Source: Parvibium lacunae (GTDB lineage Bacteria > Pseudomonadota > Gammaproteobacteria > Burkholderiales > Burkholderiaceae_D). From it: a stretch of 64,000 nt of DNA. The notes beneath the pieces are model-generated. The model did no database searches, was not told where the DNA came from, and saw only the letters and a list, made by a program, of their open reading frames with translations. Within the stretch, counting starts at the first letter, position 1. Each line of letters begins with the position of its first letter. This document shows positions 62,531 through 64,000 of the stretch, piece after piece. A program made the translations under genes and the position numbers. The stretch spans positions 117,349 through 181,348 of the forward strand of contig NZ_QPGB01000006.1 of the NCBI RefSeq assembly GCF_003335215.1. Direction: 5' to 3'.

Positions 62531-63280
62531 ATGAGCAAGCACCAACGTATTTTGATTATCGGCGCCACCAGTGCGATGGCAGAAGCCACCGCCCGCGCCT
62601 GGCAAACAGAGGGGCCCTGCCGCTTTCATCTGCTAGCGCGCGACGCGCAGAAACTGCAGGCGATCAGCCAAGATCTACAAGCGCGAGGGGCAGAGGTAGC
62701 GAGTCGTGTGCTCGATATTCTGCAGACCGAACAACACGCCCCTGCCTTGGCAGAGGCTTGGCAATACCTAGGGGAAGTCGATATTGTTCTGATAGCCGCC
62801 GGTACCCTGCCCGACCAAGCCGCCTGCGCCGCCAGCGTCAGCGAAACTGAGCTGGCCCTGCGCAGCAATGGGCTCGCCATTGTCTTACTGTTAACCGAAT
62901 TGGCCAACCGCCTGCAAGCGCAGCAACACGGCACCCTGGCAGTTATCAGCTCGGTAGCGGGCGACCGTGGGCGCGCCAGTAACTATGTGTATGGTGCCGC
63001 CAAAGCCATGGTATCAACCTGCCTATCAGGCCTGACCGGACGCTTGGCCGCGCATGGCATCACGGTATTGGATATTAAACCGGGGTTTGTCGATAGCCCC
63101 ATGACTGCCCACCTCAGCAAAGGTGGGCCGCTCTGGGCAACCCCGGCGCAGGTTGCGCAAGATATTGTGCGGGCCGTGCGCCAAAGACGGCATGTGATTT
63201 ACACGCCGTGGTTCTGGCGTTGGATTATGCTTATCATTCAACATATCCCACTGGCTATCTTCAAAAAACTGCGGTTTTGA
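62531..63280 (+). CDS. DprE2-like SDR, 2'-keto reductase to polyprenylphosphoryl-arabinose
   Basis: A 249-residue short-chain dehydrogenase from the ATG at 62531. The nucleotide-binding motif is IGATSAMAEATARAW (residues 10-24, the MA-containing form typical of DprE2), with catalytic Ser140/141, Tyr154 and Lys158 (YGAAK). It should reduce the keto product of the preceding enzyme, completing epimerisation of ribose to D-arabinose. It follows by 52 nt and closes the operon. Confidence 0.88.
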   Translation: MSKHQRILIIGATSAMAEATARAWQTEGPCRFHLLARDAQKLQAISQDLQARGAEVASRVLDILQTEQHAPALAEAWQYLGEVDIVLIAAGTLPDQAACAASVSETELALRSNGLAIVLLLTELANRLQAQQHGTLAVISSVAGDRGRASNYVYGAAKAMVSTCLSGLTGRLAAHGITVLDIKPGFVDSPMTAHLSKGGPLWATPAQVAQDIVRAVRQRRHVIYTPWFWRWIMLIIQHIPLAIFKKLRF

Positions 63281-63336
63281 GGCTAGTAATCTACCTCACT
63301 TCGTTCAAAACAGGTGTTCGTCAAAACCGTACCAGA

Positions 63337-64000
63337 TCAGAGGTTGCTGCGCCCAGGGTTAAGCCCTAAGCCGGCAGGCCCGGCGTTTACCGCACGGCCA
63401 GTCAGCCCGCCACTGGCTTGGTATTCGCCGGTGATGCTGCCGTCTGTGCGGTTGATAATGAGATCGTCTTGTTGATCATCACTACGCATGACCCGGATCC
63501 AGGGGTTGGGGCTGGGGTCGGACTCGGGGTTGACGAGGTCGAGCTGGTTGGGTTGGCTGCGCCCGAGCCCGCCGTAAAACAGGCCGCTCAGGCTGCTGCC
63601 CAGGGTGCCGTAGACAACGCTTTGCATGAGGGCGTCGGGGTCCCCTAGCCCTTGCCCGCGCAGGGCGCGCCGGCTGATGGCGGCGTTGAGGGTGGTGCTG
63701 GCAAGGTTTTGTAGGAAGCTGTTGGCAACCACGGTGCTGCCCGCTTGGTTGGCGCTGGGGTTGACGTTGAGGGCGCGGGCCATGCTGCCGTTGTCAAAGC
63801 TGTTGGTGCTGTTGGTCAGGCCCATGGCGTTGGCCATGCTGCCGTTGTCAAAGCTGTTGGTGCTGGTGTCGCGGTTACCGCCGCTGCTGGCGGCGAGGTT
63901 GAGAATGCTGCTGATGGCGGCGGCTTTGGCGACTTGTTCCCATTGGATGCGGCTTTGTTTGCCACGGTAGACGTTGATGCTTTGGGTCAGGGCGTTGCTG
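63337..64000 (-). CDS. C-terminal part of a large Asn/Ser/Gly-rich protein
   Basis: The frame is open from 63999 down to the stop at 63337 with no break, so the start lies outside the window; ATGs inside are not the start. At least 220 residues are visible, rich in Asn, Ser, Gly and Leu (VYRGKQSRIQWEQVAKAA, SVVYGTLGSSLSGLFYGGLG). A 54-bp tandem repeat encodes two near-identical 18-residue units (NSFDNGSMANAMGL / NSFDNGSMARALNV). It resembles C-terminal ends of large secreted haemagglutinin- or toxin-type proteins, but I cannot assign a family. Confidence 0.7.
   Translation of the reverse strand, partial: SNALTQSINVYRGKQSRIQWEQVAKAAAISSILNLAASSGGNRDTSTNSFDNGSMANAMGLTNSTNSFDNGSMARALNVNPSANQAGSTVVANSFLQNLASTTLNAAISRRALRGQGLGDPDALMQSVVYGTLGSSLSGLFYGGLGRSQPNQLDLVNPESDPSPNPWIRVMRSDDQQDDLIINRTDGSITGEYQASGGLTGRAVNAGPAGLGLNPGRSNL
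63778..63865 (-). repeat. 54-bp tandem repeat in the partial 3' gene
   Basis: A 34-base block is identical at 63778-63811 and 63832-63865, period 54 bp, equal to 18 codons in frame. Near-perfect identity between the units suggests recent duplication or ongoing length variation. Confidence 0.85.

Overview
The window is the large ribosomal-protein / RNA-polymerase gene block of a betaproteobacterium, followed by housekeeping genes, a complete F1Fo ATP synthase operon and, at the right end, an exopolysaccharide locus. The order tRNA-Tyr, tRNA-Gly, tRNA-Thr, tuf, tRNA-Trp, secE, nusG, rplKAJL, rpoBC, rpsLG, fusA, tuf, S10-spc-alpha operons is typical of Betaproteobacteria. A membrane-anchored dihaem cytochrome c5 and ribosomal proteins that read like those of Neisseria make a Neisseriales-related organism most likely; the species cannot be named from the sequence alone.

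Layout. 1-31216 (all on the minus strand): alpha operon start (rpsD partial, rpsK, rpsM, rpmJ, infA), spc operon (secY to rplN), S10 operon (rpsQ to rpsJ), str operon (tuf, fusA, rpsG, rpsL), rpoC, rpoB, rplL, rplJ, rplA, rplK, nusG, secE, tRNA-Trp, second tuf, tRNA-Thr, -Gly, -Tyr and -Arg. Three strong sigma70-type promoters (before rpsL, before tRNA-Tyr and before atpI) and several intrinsic terminators can be read directly. 31552-32298 (+): dihaem cytochrome c5. 32363-40131 (-): rep helicase, an AT-rich lipoprotein island with two GGGGACAGACCAC motifs, priA, hemE and a DUF599 membrane protein. 40210-47699 (-): atpIBEFHAGDC with its own promoter and terminator. 47990-50496: bioC (-), comF (+), trmL (+).

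50503-63280: exopolysaccharide region. A polysaccharide deacetylase and an EpsL-like outer-membrane barrel lie on the minus strand. Divergent from them is a ten-gene plus-strand run: an O-antigen ligase/polymerase-type membrane protein, an alpha/alpha-toroid protein, a WecG/TagA-type glycosyltransferase, WecB, a lipoprotein resembling a TIM-barrel glycosidase, a HAD-IB phosphatase, a UbiA-type polyprenyl-phosphate phosphoribosyltransferase, a flippase-like membrane protein, a DprE1-like FAD oxidase and a DprE2-like SDR. The last five form a recognisable polyprenyl-phosphoryl-D-arabinofuranose pathway, best known from mycobacterial arabinan synthesis, here embedded in a Gram-negative polysaccharide locus. 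The window ends inside the 3' part of a large Asn/Ser/Gly-rich protein with a 54-bp tandem repeat.

The least expected features are the arabinofuranose-donor cassette and its two unrecognised companion enzymes, and a set of three long imperfect hairpins (rpsG-fusA, atpD-atpC, atpB-atpE). Each hairpin ends exactly on the stop codon of the upstream gene, and all three share a core AGTRCRGCGAG.
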